Assembly (NCBI RefSeq): GCF_014279995.1
Contig: NZ_CP047935.1
Span: 2,749,494-2,813,493, forward strand
Source of the DNA: Synechococcus sp. BIOS-E4-1
GTDB taxonomy: Bacteria > Cyanobacteriota > Cyanobacteriia > PCC-6307 > Cyanobiaceae
DNA length: 64,000 nt
Direction of reading: 5' to 3'
Below the pieces are notes generated by a model, which made no database searches, was not told the origin of the DNA, and worked only from the letters and a program-made list of their open reading frames with translations. The position numbers and the translations under genes were made by a program. Below are positions 53,815 through 61,463 of the stretch, piece by piece (positions within the stretch are counted from its first letter, which is position 1; every line of letters starts with the position of its first letter).

Positions 53815-55821
53815 TCAGACGCGGCCGAATTCATAGCCTGCCGCGGGGAGCAAACGCCATCCTCCCTTGCCGTCAAGTTCGAGAACCGTGTCGTGGAATT
53901 CACGCAGGGTGGGTCTGTGACCGACGCTGATGAATGAGATTTCGCGTCGACAGAGCAGTTCATACAGGTGACGCTCGGTGGAGACGTCGAGAGCGCTGGT
54001 TGCCTCATCAAGAACCAGCATGTGGGGAGCATTGAGCAGCAAGCGGGCAAAGGCAAGACGCTGCTGCTCGCCAAGGGACAACAGTCGCGGCCAGTCCTGC
54101 TTCACATCCAAATCGGGATAGCGGTTGACCAGATCAGGCAGCCGCACTTCCTGGAGAACGGAACGGAACTGATCATCATCAAAGCGATCAGGCTGGAGCG
54201 GATAGGCCAGCTGCTCACGGAGCGAACCCAGCAGCATGTAAGGCTTCTGCGGGATGAAGAGCATGTCGCCAGCGGGAGGACGCTCCAGGTGACCGTCACC
54301 ACTGACCGGCCAGAGTCCGCTCGCCAGCCGCAGGAATGAGGTCTTGCCGCAGCCGGAAGGACCTACCACCAGGAGCCGTTGGCCAGCCTCCAGGCTGATG
54401 CTGAGGTCCTTGATCAGAACGCGGTCGCTCTGAGGTGGCACCAGATCAACATGACTGATCAGCAGCCGATTTGCCTCGACCTGCTGGACGTTGGGCAGGC
54501 TGCTGAGTTGATCATCTTCACTGCTGTGGGTGATCTCATCAACTCTGCCCTGGAAGCCCTCCAGACGGGAGATGCTGGCTGAAAAGGCTGCAAGACGATC
54601 AATGTTATTGACGATGTAACTGACCGAAAAAAGCACCTGGGAGAAGGCGATGCTGGCCTGTCCAAAAACACCGAAATCAACCTCCTTGGCGAAGTAGATG
54701 GGTGCGATCACCAGCCAGGGAAGAAAACGAGAGAAATAGTCGTAGGAACGCTGGATCACACTGATCAGCGCCTCCCAGATGATCAGTCGGTTGTAGTTCG
54801 TGATAGCGCCGTCCAGTCGACGATTCGCCTCCTTTCCCTCTTGCTTTTCGCCGCCGTAGAAGGCAATCGACTCGGCGTTGTCCCGAATATGGACTAGGCC
54901 GTAACGGAAGTCGGCTTCCAGCTTGAGCTGCTGATAATTCAAGGCCACAAGCTTGCGGCTGGCGTAGACGATCAGGGTGGTTCCAACCACGGAGTACACG
55001 ATCAGCAACTGGGCAAGACGGCCATTGATGCCCCACAACACAAGAATGAAACTGAAGAAGGTGAGCAGAGCCGTGATCACCTCCACCACCACACTCAAGC
55101 TGGTGATCGTGAAACTGCGGGTATCGTCAGCAATCCGCTGGTCCGGATTGTCGATATCGGAAGCGTTCTCATCATTGGGATTGAGAACGTAATAGGCCCG
55201 ATTGGAGAGATAGCGACCCAGCAGACGTGAGCTGAGCCAGCGCCTCCACATCAGACCCACCTTGGGGATCAGATAGCTCTGTACCGCTCGGATCGGCAGC
55301 GCCAGCACCAGACAGAACGCATAGATGGCAACGATGTTCCAGAAACTGGACTCGTCGTAGGCAACCAGTGCGTTCTCGATGTTGCGGGCGATGTAACTGA
55401 TGCCCACGTTGATGCCGTTGATCACCAGGATCAGCAGAGCAATCACTCCGAGCAGCAGCCACGGAAGCCAGCGCCCCTGACGCAGCTTGCTGCGGAAGGC
55501 GATGAAGAAGGCCGCACCGGCCAGAGCGCACGCCGACACCACAGGGCCGATCCAGCCCGACCAGATGGAATGGACAATCTCTTCGACACCGGGAAGAAAG
55601 CGTTCCTGCAGTGTCGGAATCAGCTGGTTGCTCAGGGCCACAACAGCTGTGAGCAGCGCCAGCGTGACCCCGATCACTACAAGCAGCAGTGAGAGAACCA
55701 ACAACAGGAACTGCCAGGTGCGGGTTTCCTCCACAGGGAGGAAATAGGGCTGGGCCAGACGCTGCAACTTGCCCAGCTGCGCGCCCAGTCCCTGGGCAGG
55801 ACGCCGAGGGGTGGTTGTCAT
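53815..55821 (-). CDS. ABC transporter with fused membrane and ATPase domains (SbmA/ABCD type)
   Basis: 668 residues. Six or so membrane spans (about 35-400) belong to the SbmA/BacA-like ABC_membrane_2 class, followed by the ATPase: Walker A GPSGCGKTSF (near 485), signature LSLGEQQRLAFARLLL and Walker B MLVLDEAT. Family members include peroxisomal fatty-acyl and vitamin B12 or peptide importers. Substrate not known here. Confidence 0.9.
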   Translation of the reverse strand: MTTTPRRPAQGLGAQLGKLQRLAQPYFLPVEETRTWQFLLLVLSLLLVVIGVTLALLTAVVALSNQLIPTLQERFLPGVEEIVHSIWSGWIGPVVSACALAGAAFFIAFRSKLRQGRWLPWLLLGVIALLILVINGINVGISYIARNIENALVAYDESSFWNIVAIYAFCLVLALPIRAVQSYLIPKVGLMWRRWLSSRLLGRYLSNRAYYVLNPNDENASDIDNPDQRIADDTRSFTITSLSVVVEVITALLTFFSFILVLWGINGRLAQLLIVYSVVGTTLIVYASRKLVALNYQQLKLEADFRYGLVHIRDNAESIAFYGGEKQEGKEANRRLDGAITNYNRLIIWEALISVIQRSYDYFSRFLPWLVIAPIYFAKEVDFGVFGQASIAFSQVLFSVSYIVNNIDRLAAFSASISRLEGFQGRVDEITHSSEDDQLSSLPNVQQVEANRLLISHVDLVPPQSDRVLIKDLSISLEAGQRLLVVGPSGCGKTSFLRLASGLWPVSGDGHLERPPAGDMLFIPQKPYMLLGSLREQLAYPLQPDRFDDDQFRSVLQEVRLPDLVNRYPDLDVKQDWPRLLSLGEQQRLAFARLLLNAPHMLVLDEATSALDVSTERHLYELLCRREISFISVGHRPTLREFHDTVLELDGKGGWRLLPAAGYEFGRV

Positions 55822-55845
55822 GAGGTCATTCTCACTGAATCTGCA

Positions 55846-56187
55846 TCAACCGGGGGGCCAATCCAGAGCACGACCTCCGATCACATGCACATGCAGGTGA
55901 AACACTGTCTGGCCTGCAGCAGCACCACTGTTAATCACCGTTCGCCAGTCCTTCAGTCCCTCTTGCTTAGCCACTCTGGCTGCGATCAGCAGCAGATGTC
56001 CCAGCAGAGCGGCATGCTCCTCGCCGACGTCATGAAGGCTCGGGATCGGTTCACGCGGGATCACCAGCACATGAACTGGTGCCTGGGGAGCGATGTCGCG
56101 AAAGGCGAGGCAATGCTCATCGCTGTAGACCTCGTCGCAAGGAATCTCACCCCGCAGGATGCGGGAAAAGATTGTGTCCTCGGCCAT
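55846..56187 (-). CDS. HIT-family nucleotide-binding hydrolase
   Basis: 113 residues from ATG 56187 (MAEDTIFSRILRGEIPCDEV). The C-terminal motif HLHVHVIGG is the HIT triad of histidines. Hint-type enzymes hydrolyse AMP-lysine and related nucleotide conjugates. Start choice rests on the family N-terminus. It is divergent from the broken comM start at 56260. Confidence 0.93.
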   Translation of the reverse strand: MAEDTIFSRILRGEIPCDEVYSDEHCLAFRDIAPQAPVHVLVIPREPIPSLHDVGEEHAALLGHLLLIAARVAKQEGLKDWRTVINSGAAAGQTVFHLHVHVIGGRALDWPPG

Positions 56188-56259
56188 GGCACTAGGGCTG
56201 GGGGGGGGCAGTGAATGGGACAGGCAGGGCATCAGATCCATGCACCGCTCATCACTCCA

Positions 56260-56370
56260 ATGCTGGCACGCTGCCTCAGTGCATCCCTGCTCGGATTCGA
56301 CGCCATTCCCGTGACCGTTGAGGTGGATCTATTTCCAGGCTTGCCAGGCCTGCAGAGCGCGGTGAGCTGA
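56260..56370 (+). pseudogene. comM: ComM/YifB fragment: N-terminal codons truncated at element boundary
   Basis: ATG 56260 begins [20 protein letters not shown], then [12 protein letters not shown], the start of the AAA+ Mg-chelatase-like ComM/YifB family. After about codon 32 the frame departs from the family (SAVS) and stops at 56370. An intact protein has about 500 residues. ComM is a helicase that helps integrate DNA in natural transformation. The break coincides with the serine-recombinase gene at 56395, so the gene is split by an inserted element. The missing C-terminal part would lie at the element's other end, outside the window. Confidence 0.85.
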
Positions 56371-56394
56371 CACCTAAATACTACTTACAATCCA

Positions 56395-57945
56395 ATGAGT
56401 GGGAAGGGCGGATTAGTGCGGGTTGCTTTGTATGCCCGTGTGAGCACCGGCAGCGAAGAACAATCTCAAGCGCTCGAGCAGCAACTGGCCCGGCTCGAGG
56501 CCTCAGCCGCCAGCCACAACGATCCAGATCCCGAGCGGTTCATCGATATCGCCAGCGGGTCACGGGACGACCGGCCGGAGCTGGCAAGGCTGCTGGCCAC
56601 CTGCAGCCAGGGGACCATCGGCACGGTGATCGTCACCCGACTGGATCGCCTCAGCAGAAGCAGCGCCCATGGAGCTCAGCTGCTTCGATATTTCAGCGAA
56701 GCCAGGACACCGAACCTCATCGCCCTTGACGATTCCATCGACCTGAGCACATCTAGCGGCAGGTTTATGGCGAGGAACTTAATTAGTTGGGCAGAGGCTG
56801 AAAGCGATCGGCTAGGCGAGCGCACACGTCATGGCCAGGCCTTTCGCAGAACACAACGGAAGCCCTTCGGATCAGTACCGCTTTGGGGTTATCGCTTCAC
56901 CGAGAACCGCGATCGCCTGGAGCCAGATCCCGACCTGTTCCCGATCGCCCAGCAGGCGGTTGCCAAATTCCTCGAAGATCCACGCACCAACACCTTGATG
57001 ACGTGGTTTCACAAGGAACACGGGATCCGCTGGGGGAGCAACTACTCCTTGCGGAGGTGGCTCTGTAACCCAACGCTCACCGGAGCCAGGGCCTATGGCC
57101 AGCAGATCAGAGAGGTTGATCCATTGACTGGCCGTAAGCGGAATATCTCAAGACCGCCTGGTGACTATGCCGAGATCCACTGGGCGGATGAAGAGGGCCA
57201 ACCCTTTCAGACGTCACTGCTGACAAGGGTGCAGCACGCCCGGATCCTGGCGGTGTTCCATGCAAGATCACGACCGAGCACTAGGCCCCTGGCGGAGGGG
57301 AACACAAGACCTCTCACCGGACTGATCACCTGCGCCGACTGCGGGCGGAACATCCACCACCATCGGCCGGGCAAAGGTGCGAGTTATTGGTGCATGCGGT
57401 GCGTCACGACCGGATGCCCCTCCCAGTACAAAACGCTCCGCGAGCAGGAGATCCGCTTCGCTCTGTTGGCATTCCTGCAGCAACACGCCGAACAGCTGGT
57501 CAGACACGTTGACGAGATGAAGGCTCTTCAAGACGGGAAGCTCAGCCCCGAGGCCGAGGCCCTGCGCGAAACAATCATGAAGCTCGAGGCGATGGATGAC
57601 CCAGACCTTCAGCCAGTCCTCGATAAAAAGAAAGCGGCACTGGCCGTGATGATCGAGTCGGCCGCTGCCGGCGGGGCCGAGGCCGCAGCCTTCCTGGAGC
57701 AGGTCAAGACCTTTCAGCTGCCGGAGATAGGCCTGGCCTCTGAGCAGGATCCGGAGAACACCCGGCGGATCCTGAAGCGCTTCATCACCGCCGAGGCCAG
57801 GGCCGGTGAGCTCGTGACCATGACCGTGGCGGAATCCATCCGGCGGCCAGGCATGTCGGCGACATTCAACTGTGAGGGCATGGGCCTAGGCCGGAAGCCA
57901 TCGAATAAAACTCAAACGGCACCAATGCCAGGGAGTCGGAGTTGA
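56395..57945 (+). CDS. Large serine recombinase (XisF-like integrase/excisionase)
   Basis: 516 residues. Resolvase catalytic domain 10-155 with LYARVSTGSEEQ (catalytic Ser17), TRLDRLSRS and ISWAEAESDRLGERTRHG; recombinase domain about 170-290 with FGSVPLWGYRF and GARAYGQQI; zinc ribbon near 320-350 (CADCGRNIHHH ... CMRC ... CPSQYK); a coiled coil about 385-430. This is the class that moves phages and elements (fdxN element XisF, phiC31 Int). It probably integrated this element into comM. It uses short att sites, so no long direct repeats are expected. Confidence 0.95.
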   Translation: MSGKGGLVRVALYARVSTGSEEQSQALEQQLARLEASAASHNDPDPERFIDIASGSRDDRPELARLLATCSQGTIGTVIVTRLDRLSRSSAHGAQLLRYFSEARTPNLIALDDSIDLSTSSGRFMARNLISWAEAESDRLGERTRHGQAFRRTQRKPFGSVPLWGYRFTENRDRLEPDPDLFPIAQQAVAKFLEDPRTNTLMTWFHKEHGIRWGSNYSLRRWLCNPTLTGARAYGQQIREVDPLTGRKRNISRPPGDYAEIHWADEEGQPFQTSLLTRVQHARILAVFHARSRPSTRPLAEGNTRPLTGLITCADCGRNIHHHRPGKGASYWCMRCVTTGCPSQYKTLREQEIRFALLAFLQQHAEQLVRHVDEMKALQDGKLSPEAEALRETIMKLEAMDDPDLQPVLDKKKAALAVMIESAAAGGAEAAAFLEQVKTFQLPEIGLASEQDPENTRRILKRFITAEARAGELVTMTVAESIRRPGMSATFNCEGMGLGRKPSNKTQTAPMPGSRS

Positions 57946-58030
57946 TTGCTGCCGCTGAACGAGTATTGGCCGGAGTTGCTAGTTGATTGCAGACTTGATT
58001 GCTAATTAAGCCCTGACTATCTCTGCTCAA

Positions 58031-58122
58031 CTGCGCTCAATCGTGCCAGGTATTGAAGGCTGATTTATGGGGTCAGTCAGACCATTGAAGCAATAAAAAA
58101 CCCCTGTCAATGCAGGGGCTTT
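58031..58122 (-). repeat. Orphan copy of the procA spacer-terminator cassette
   Basis: Starts CTGCGCTCAATCGTGCCAGG and ends with the terminator hairpin AACCCCTGTCAATGCAGGGGCTT. Sequence to the left of 58031 does not continue the cassette, so a further precursor gene may have been lost here. On the minus strand the hairpin at 58122-58093 ends the procA gene at 58150-58410; the remainder is the start of the next unit's leader without its gene. Confidence 0.75.
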
Positions 58123-58149
58123 CGCGGGTGTGTAAAAATGGTTATACCC

Positions 58150-58410
58150 TCAGTTCCAGGTGTCTACACAGGCAGTTGGCACCGGAATCAGTTGGCACCA
58201 ACCACCTTCACCAGCAGCTGCGCCCTCCAATTCCTCATCTGAAAGCTCTGTGACTTGAGCGTTCTTCAAGTCTTCAGCAGAAATCATAAAACCAGCCTCT
58301 TTCGCAATCGCAAGAACAGCATCAACATCAGCTGCGGCTTTGAGTTTTTCTTGAAGGCTTGAGTCTCCTTTGATTTTTTCGAGGAAAGCTTTGAATTGTT
58401 CTTCTGACAT
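58150..58410 (-). CDS. procA: Prochlorosin-type lanthipeptide precursor, copy 1
   Basis: 86 residues. Nif11-type leader at 1-65: MSEEQFKAFLEKIKGDSSLQ, EKLKAAADVDAVLAIAKEAG, ELSDEELEGAAAG, with the double-glycine-like cleavage site. The core peptide is EGGWCQLIPVPTACVDTWN, with Thr and two Cys that could form lanthionine-type rings. In marine picocyanobacteria one ProcM synthetase modifies many ProcA precursors, and the leader is removed on export. The modifying enzyme is not in this window. A terminator follows at 58122-58093. Confidence 0.9.
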   Translation of the reverse strand: MSEEQFKAFLEKIKGDSSLQEKLKAAADVDAVLAIAKEAGFMISAEDLKNAQVTELSDEELEGAAAGEGGWCQLIPVPTACVDTWN

Positions 58411-58473
58411 AGGTATCAGGAGTCTTTAACGGTTATAGCAACGGTCTACTGCAGCGTCTTTGGCTAATAATTA

Positions 58474-58565
58474 CTGCGCTCAATCGTGCCAGTTATTGAA
58501 GGCTAATTTGTGGGCTATTTGGGGTGATTGAAGAAATAAAAAGCCCCTGCCGTTGCAGGGGCTTT
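58474..58565 (-). repeat. procA spacer-terminator cassette, copy 2
   Basis: Similar to 58031-58122 over its whole length: CTGCGCTCAATCGTGCC at the start and hairpin AAGCCCCTGCCGTTGCAGGGGCTTT at 58541-58565. On the minus strand the hairpin ends the precursor gene at 58630-58875, and the other part together with 58411-58473 forms the upstream leader of the gene at 58150-58410. Confidence 0.85.
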
Positions 58566-58629
58566 GATGAGTAGGCTCAGAATCCATCCACAACCAATCA
58601 AAGGCAGCCAGGCTTCATCAACAACACCG

Positions 58630-58875
58630 TCAGCAATACCCGTACGACTTCCCCAGCAGCATTCTCCATTCGACCCCTCCACCAGCCACGCCTTCCAGCT
58701 CCTCTGCAGAAATTTCTGATTGAGCGTTCTTCAAGTCATCAGCAGAGATGCTAAACCCAGCGTCTTTCGCAATCGCAGCAACAGCATCATTGTCAGCCGC
58801 TGCTTTGAGCTTTTCCTGAAGGCTGGTGTCGACTTGGACCTTTTCCAGGAAGGCTTTGAGTTGCTCTTCTGCCAT
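58630..58875 (-). CDS. procA: Prochlorosin-type lanthipeptide precursor, copy 2
   Basis: 81 residues. Leader MAEEQLKAFLEKVQVDTSLQ, EKLKAAADNDAVAAIAKDAG, ISAEELEGVAGG is very like copy 1. The core after GVAGG is GVEWRMLLGKSYGYC: one Cys and one Ser, so at most a single thioether ring. The 5' leader (58876-58938) is similar to those of copies 1 and 3, which implies a shared promoter and ribosome-binding site (GGAGTCTTTA context read on the plus strand; AGACTCC on the coding strand). Confidence 0.9.
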   Translation of the reverse strand: MAEEQLKAFLEKVQVDTSLQEKLKAAADNDAVAAIAKDAGFSISADDLKNAQSEISAEELEGVAGGGVEWRMLLGKSYGYC

Positions 58876-58938
58876 GGGTATTGGGAGTCTTTATCGGTTG
58901 TAGCAATAATGCCTTGAAGTGTCTTTGGCTAATACTTA

Positions 58939-59030
58939 TTGCGCCCAATCGTGGCAGGCAGTGAAGGCTGGTTTATGGGGTTATTCAGGCTGTTGAAGTA
59001 ATAAAAATTCCCCATCAATGCAGGGGCTTT
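58939..59030 (-). repeat. procA spacer-terminator cassette, copy 3
   Basis: TTGCGCCCAATCGTGGCAGG at the start, ending in CCCCATCAATGCAGGGGCTTT at 59010-59030. The hairpin is weaker than in the other copies (4-5 base pairs plus mismatch), but the T-run is kept. It sits downstream of the precursor gene at 59095-59370 on the minus strand. Confidence 0.8.
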
Positions 59031-59094
59031 GAGTGTGTAAGCTTTGGAAAGTGAGGCAGTTGTGTTCAATCACAGCATTGTGCACCACAGATTG

Positions 59095-59370
59095 TCAGTG
59101 TGTATCAAAACAACATTCTGGAGAGTTACAGCACCTATCGTAACTACTGGTGCTCACAGGATCGTAAGCACCTCCCCCAGAAGCCCTTTCCAGTTCCGCG
59201 TCTGACAATTTTGATTGAATATCTTCTGCGGTAATTGCGAACCCAGCTTCTTTTGCAATTGCAGTAACAGCATCGGCATTAGCAGCTGCTTTCAGCTTCT
59301 CCTGAAGGCTGGTGTCTGCTTTGACCTTCTGAATGAACGCCTTAAGTTGTTCTTCTGACATGGGTTTCAA
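59095..59370 (-). CDS. procA: Prochlorosin-type lanthipeptide precursor, copy 3 (Cys-rich core)
   Basis: 91 residues. Leader MSEEQLKAFIQKVKADTSLQ, EKLKAAANADAVTAIAKEAG, LSDAELERASGG, preceded by three codons (MKP) so the true start is ATG 59361 or 59370. The core of about 25 residues begins GAYDPVSTSSYDRCCNS and contains four Cys in two adjacent pairs, five Ser and two Thr. It could form several lanthionine rings or disulfides, more complex than the other copies. Confidence 0.88.
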   Translation of the reverse strand: MKPMSEEQLKAFIQKVKADTSLQEKLKAAANADAVTAIAKEAGFAITAEDIQSKLSDAELERASGGGAYDPVSTSSYDRCCNSPECCFDTH

Positions 59371-59424
59371 GAGTCTTTAACGGTTATAGCAATGTTCTTC
59401 TGCAGTGTCTTTGGTTAATACTTA

Positions 59425-59516
59425 CTGCGCTCAATTGTGCCAGGTATTGAAGGCTTATTCATGAGCATTTAGGAGTGATTGAAGCAATAAAAAGCCCCTG
59501 CGGTTGCAGGGGCTTT
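59425..59516 (-). repeat. procA spacer-terminator cassette, copy 4
   Basis: CTGCGCTCAATTGTGCCAGG at the start and hairpin AAGCCCCTGCGGTTGCAGGGGCTTT near 59491-59516. It lies between the precursor gene at 59095-59370 (as its upstream leader) and the one at 59581-59808 (as its terminator). Confidence 0.85.
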
Positions 59517-59580
59517 GCAATGAGTAGGTTCTGTAGGCTGTTAATTTTAGTTGGCTGTTAAAATTTTGATTTTATTGTTA

Positions 59581-59808
59581 TTAGGGTATATTGACTGTGA
59601 TGCATTCCTTGTTCCAAGTTCCCACCCCATCCACGCCTTCCAACTCCTCTGCACTGAGCTGGCTGATATGTTCAGTGCCAAAATTGTGACCGTGCTCCTT
59701 GGCAATAGAAACAACATCTTCAGGTGACTTAGCTGCTTTTAGTTTCTCCTGAAGGCTGGAATCGCCTTTGACTTTGGAGAGAAATGCCTTTAGTTGCTCT
59801 TCTGACAT
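59581..59808 (-). CDS. procA: Prochlorosin-type lanthipeptide precursor, copy 4 (divergent)
   Basis: 75 residues from ATG 59808; the frame is open to 60000 but without family signal. Leader MSEEQLKAFLSKVKGDSSLQ, EKLKAAKSPEDVVSIAKEHG, LSAEELEGVDG. The cleavage motif reads GVDG, not GVAGG. The core VGTWNKECITVNIP has one Cys and two Thr. Upstream sequence is not the conserved leader of copies 1-3; instead the gene follows a Cys-rich ORF by 46 bases and may be read from its promoter. Confidence 0.85.
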   Translation of the reverse strand: MSEEQLKAFLSKVKGDSSLQEKLKAAKSPEDVVSIAKEHGHNFGTEHISQLSAEELEGVDGVGTWNKECITVNIP

Positions 59809-59854
59809 GGGTGACTGGCCAGTACAGAAGACTTTGCCATGGCCAGCAGCAGCG

Positions 59855-60088
59855 TCACCCGTACTCAGGGCACCATCCGGCCTGGTCCTGCCAGGTGGGT
59901 GACCAGTGGCGGCAACGCTTGAGCAGATGGTCACCTTGCTGGATCTGCTGCTGCCTGAGATTGCAGGCCACCATCGTTCGGCAGTGAGCATCCACGCCAT
60001 AGGCGAAGTGCTGACAGGTCAGACAGATCCGGGCTCCTTTCCAGTTCTGAAGCTCCCGCTCATCGACAAAATCCCACTCCTCCATCAC
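59855..60088 (-). CDS. Cys-rich small protein, possible zinc knuckle
   Basis: 77 residues. ICLTCQHFAYGVDAHCRTMV, ACNLRQQQIQQGDHLLKRCR, HWSPTW: four or five Cys in CxxC...C...C...C spacing, then WCPEYG. This could bind zinc, but no known domain matches by eye. It lies just upstream of the fourth precursor and on the same strand, so the two may be one transcript. Confidence 0.6.
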   Translation of the reverse strand: MMEEWDFVDERELQNWKGARICLTCQHFAYGVDAHCRTMVACNLRQQQIQQGDHLLKRCRHWSPTWQDQAGWCPEYG

Positions 60089-60165
60089 TCCTCTCTGCTG
60101 TAGTACAGCCGTACTAAGACAGGAGGGGAGTGGTGGTCAAGCCCTGCGCTCGGCAGGGCGCCTGA

Positions 60166-60306
60166 TCACTTGCCGCGAGCCTTGTCGGCTCGCTCATTCA
60201 CCGAGGGGATGATCAGATCTGAAGCCCTGGTGCCATCTCCAGGGCGCGATGGCTGTGGAGAGGGAATGCTGTCCCAGGGATTGCGGGCGGTTTTGGGTTC
60301 GGACAT
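60166..60306 (-). CDS. Small unknown protein, 46 aa
   Basis: From ATG 60306 to TGA 60166. Polar and Pro-rich: MSEPKTARNPWDSIPSPQPS, then GTRASDLIIPSVNERADKAR. Likely disordered. The start is preceded by AACCCCTCTCACTAAACCA (coding strand), with no strong ribosome-binding site. Similar short proteins occur in accessory regions of marine Synechococcus. Confidence 0.5.
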   Translation of the reverse strand: MSEPKTARNPWDSIPSPQPSRPGDGTRASDLIIPSVNERADKARGK

Positions 60307-60425
60307 TGGTTTAGTGAGAGGGGTTAAGTCCATTCTGACAAGGTTTATATCCCGAATTCAGCCCACCAACTGATGGGCGACTAATGTCAACTGATCATTC
60401 CTAAAAAACTCCACCGGACAAGTCA

Positions 60426-61037
60426 TTGTTTTTTGTTGTTTTACTACTGGCACACATACAGGCAGTTCTTATTCCAGCTTGGATTGCAAGTCGTATAAGC
60501 TCAAGAAAATCAACAATGCGTACTGTTTTACCAAATGGCGGCATCTCGTTGCTTTTATTTGGCTTTACTTGTTTCAGCATTGCTGCTTTTGCGGAAATGT
60601 TGGATCACACAGAAACAAACTGGATCTACATCAATCGTTTAAGTGGTTGGAACGGACTTTTTTATGCAGGCCTTGCAGGAGGCCTGGCGAGCTTGACTGC
60701 ATCTGTCACTGCAAACAAAATACTCCGAGTGTTGCTCTATGTGCTTGTGATCGCAGGAATTGTGGCATATCCGCTTCTCGGAAAAGGTGTCACAATTTCG
60801 CTTCAATCAATCATAACAATCATATTTTTGGCTCAATGGTGGAGACGTTTTCATGATCCAATTCTTTGGATCTATCCGATTTGCGGGGTTGTGCTTACAA
60901 CGGTTTTTGGAGGCATGCTTAGCTCCAGTGGTAATCAGATATGGCATGTATTTATAGGTCCAGCCGGATCGATCAGTCTGATTACACTTTGGATACTTCT
61001 GAATCGCGCTGAAAGGAAACAAAATTTCTCTAATTGA
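60426..61037 (+). CDS. Hypothetical multi-span membrane protein
   Basis: 203 residues from TTG 60426; no ATG upstream in frame. About six hydrophobic helices (1-20, 38-58, 75-95, 100-120, 125-140, 150-195). AT-richer than its neighbours. No family recognised. An isolated gene inside the element. Confidence 0.65.
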   Translation: MFFVVLLLAHIQAVLIPAWIASRISSRKSTMRTVLPNGGISLLLFGFTCFSIAAFAEMLDHTETNWIYINRLSGWNGLFYAGLAGGLASLTASVTANKILRVLLYVLVIAGIVAYPLLGKGVTISLQSIITIIFLAQWWRRFHDPILWIYPICGVVLTTVFGGMLSSSGNQIWHVFIGPAGSISLITLWILLNRAERKQNFSN

Positions 61038-61120
61038 ATACACAAACAACAATCAGAGAGAAGCTGGAATGACGCCGCATTTACATCGTGGATGGAGGGG
61101 CGAGGCATAAGGCCTAGACC

Positions 61121-61414
61121 TCAGGCCAAGCGCCGGAGCAAGGAGCGGGCGAGCAGAACAGCGTCACCGGCCCTGAGCACGACCGGATCACCTGGTGAGG
61201 CTGTTGATGGAGTCTTCTCAAGCGCAGTCCTCAGCCGCTCGAGTGAGGTGAGGTTCATCGCTGCTCTGAGGTGGTGGTTCTCCTCTGAGAGGCGAGTGGT
61301 CCAGTTCAGGTCGGCATCACACTCAACATGATCAATTCCGACAACAACATCCCAGAGAGTGTCGATCGGGATTGAAGGCTGATTCTGTTCATTTTCAGAT
61401 GCAGTGTCTGACAT
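61121..61414 (-). CDS. Hypothetical protein, 97 aa
   Basis: 97 residues from ATG 61414 (MSDTASENEQNQPSIPIDTL). The middle WDVVVGIDHVECDADLNW and helical tail NLTSLERLRTALEK, GDAVLLARSLLRRLA suggest a compact alpha/beta domain. No family recognised. The longer frame start at 61489 would overlap the divergent gene at 61464. Confidence 0.55.
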   Translation of the reverse strand: MSDTASENEQNQPSIPIDTLWDVVVGIDHVECDADLNWTTRLSEENHHLRAAMNLTSLERLRTALEKTPSTASPGDPVVLRAGDAVLLARSLLRRLA

Positions 61415-61463
61415 GGGCACCCACCATTTCTGACTTAAAATATAAATACCGCAAAAGGCGAAG

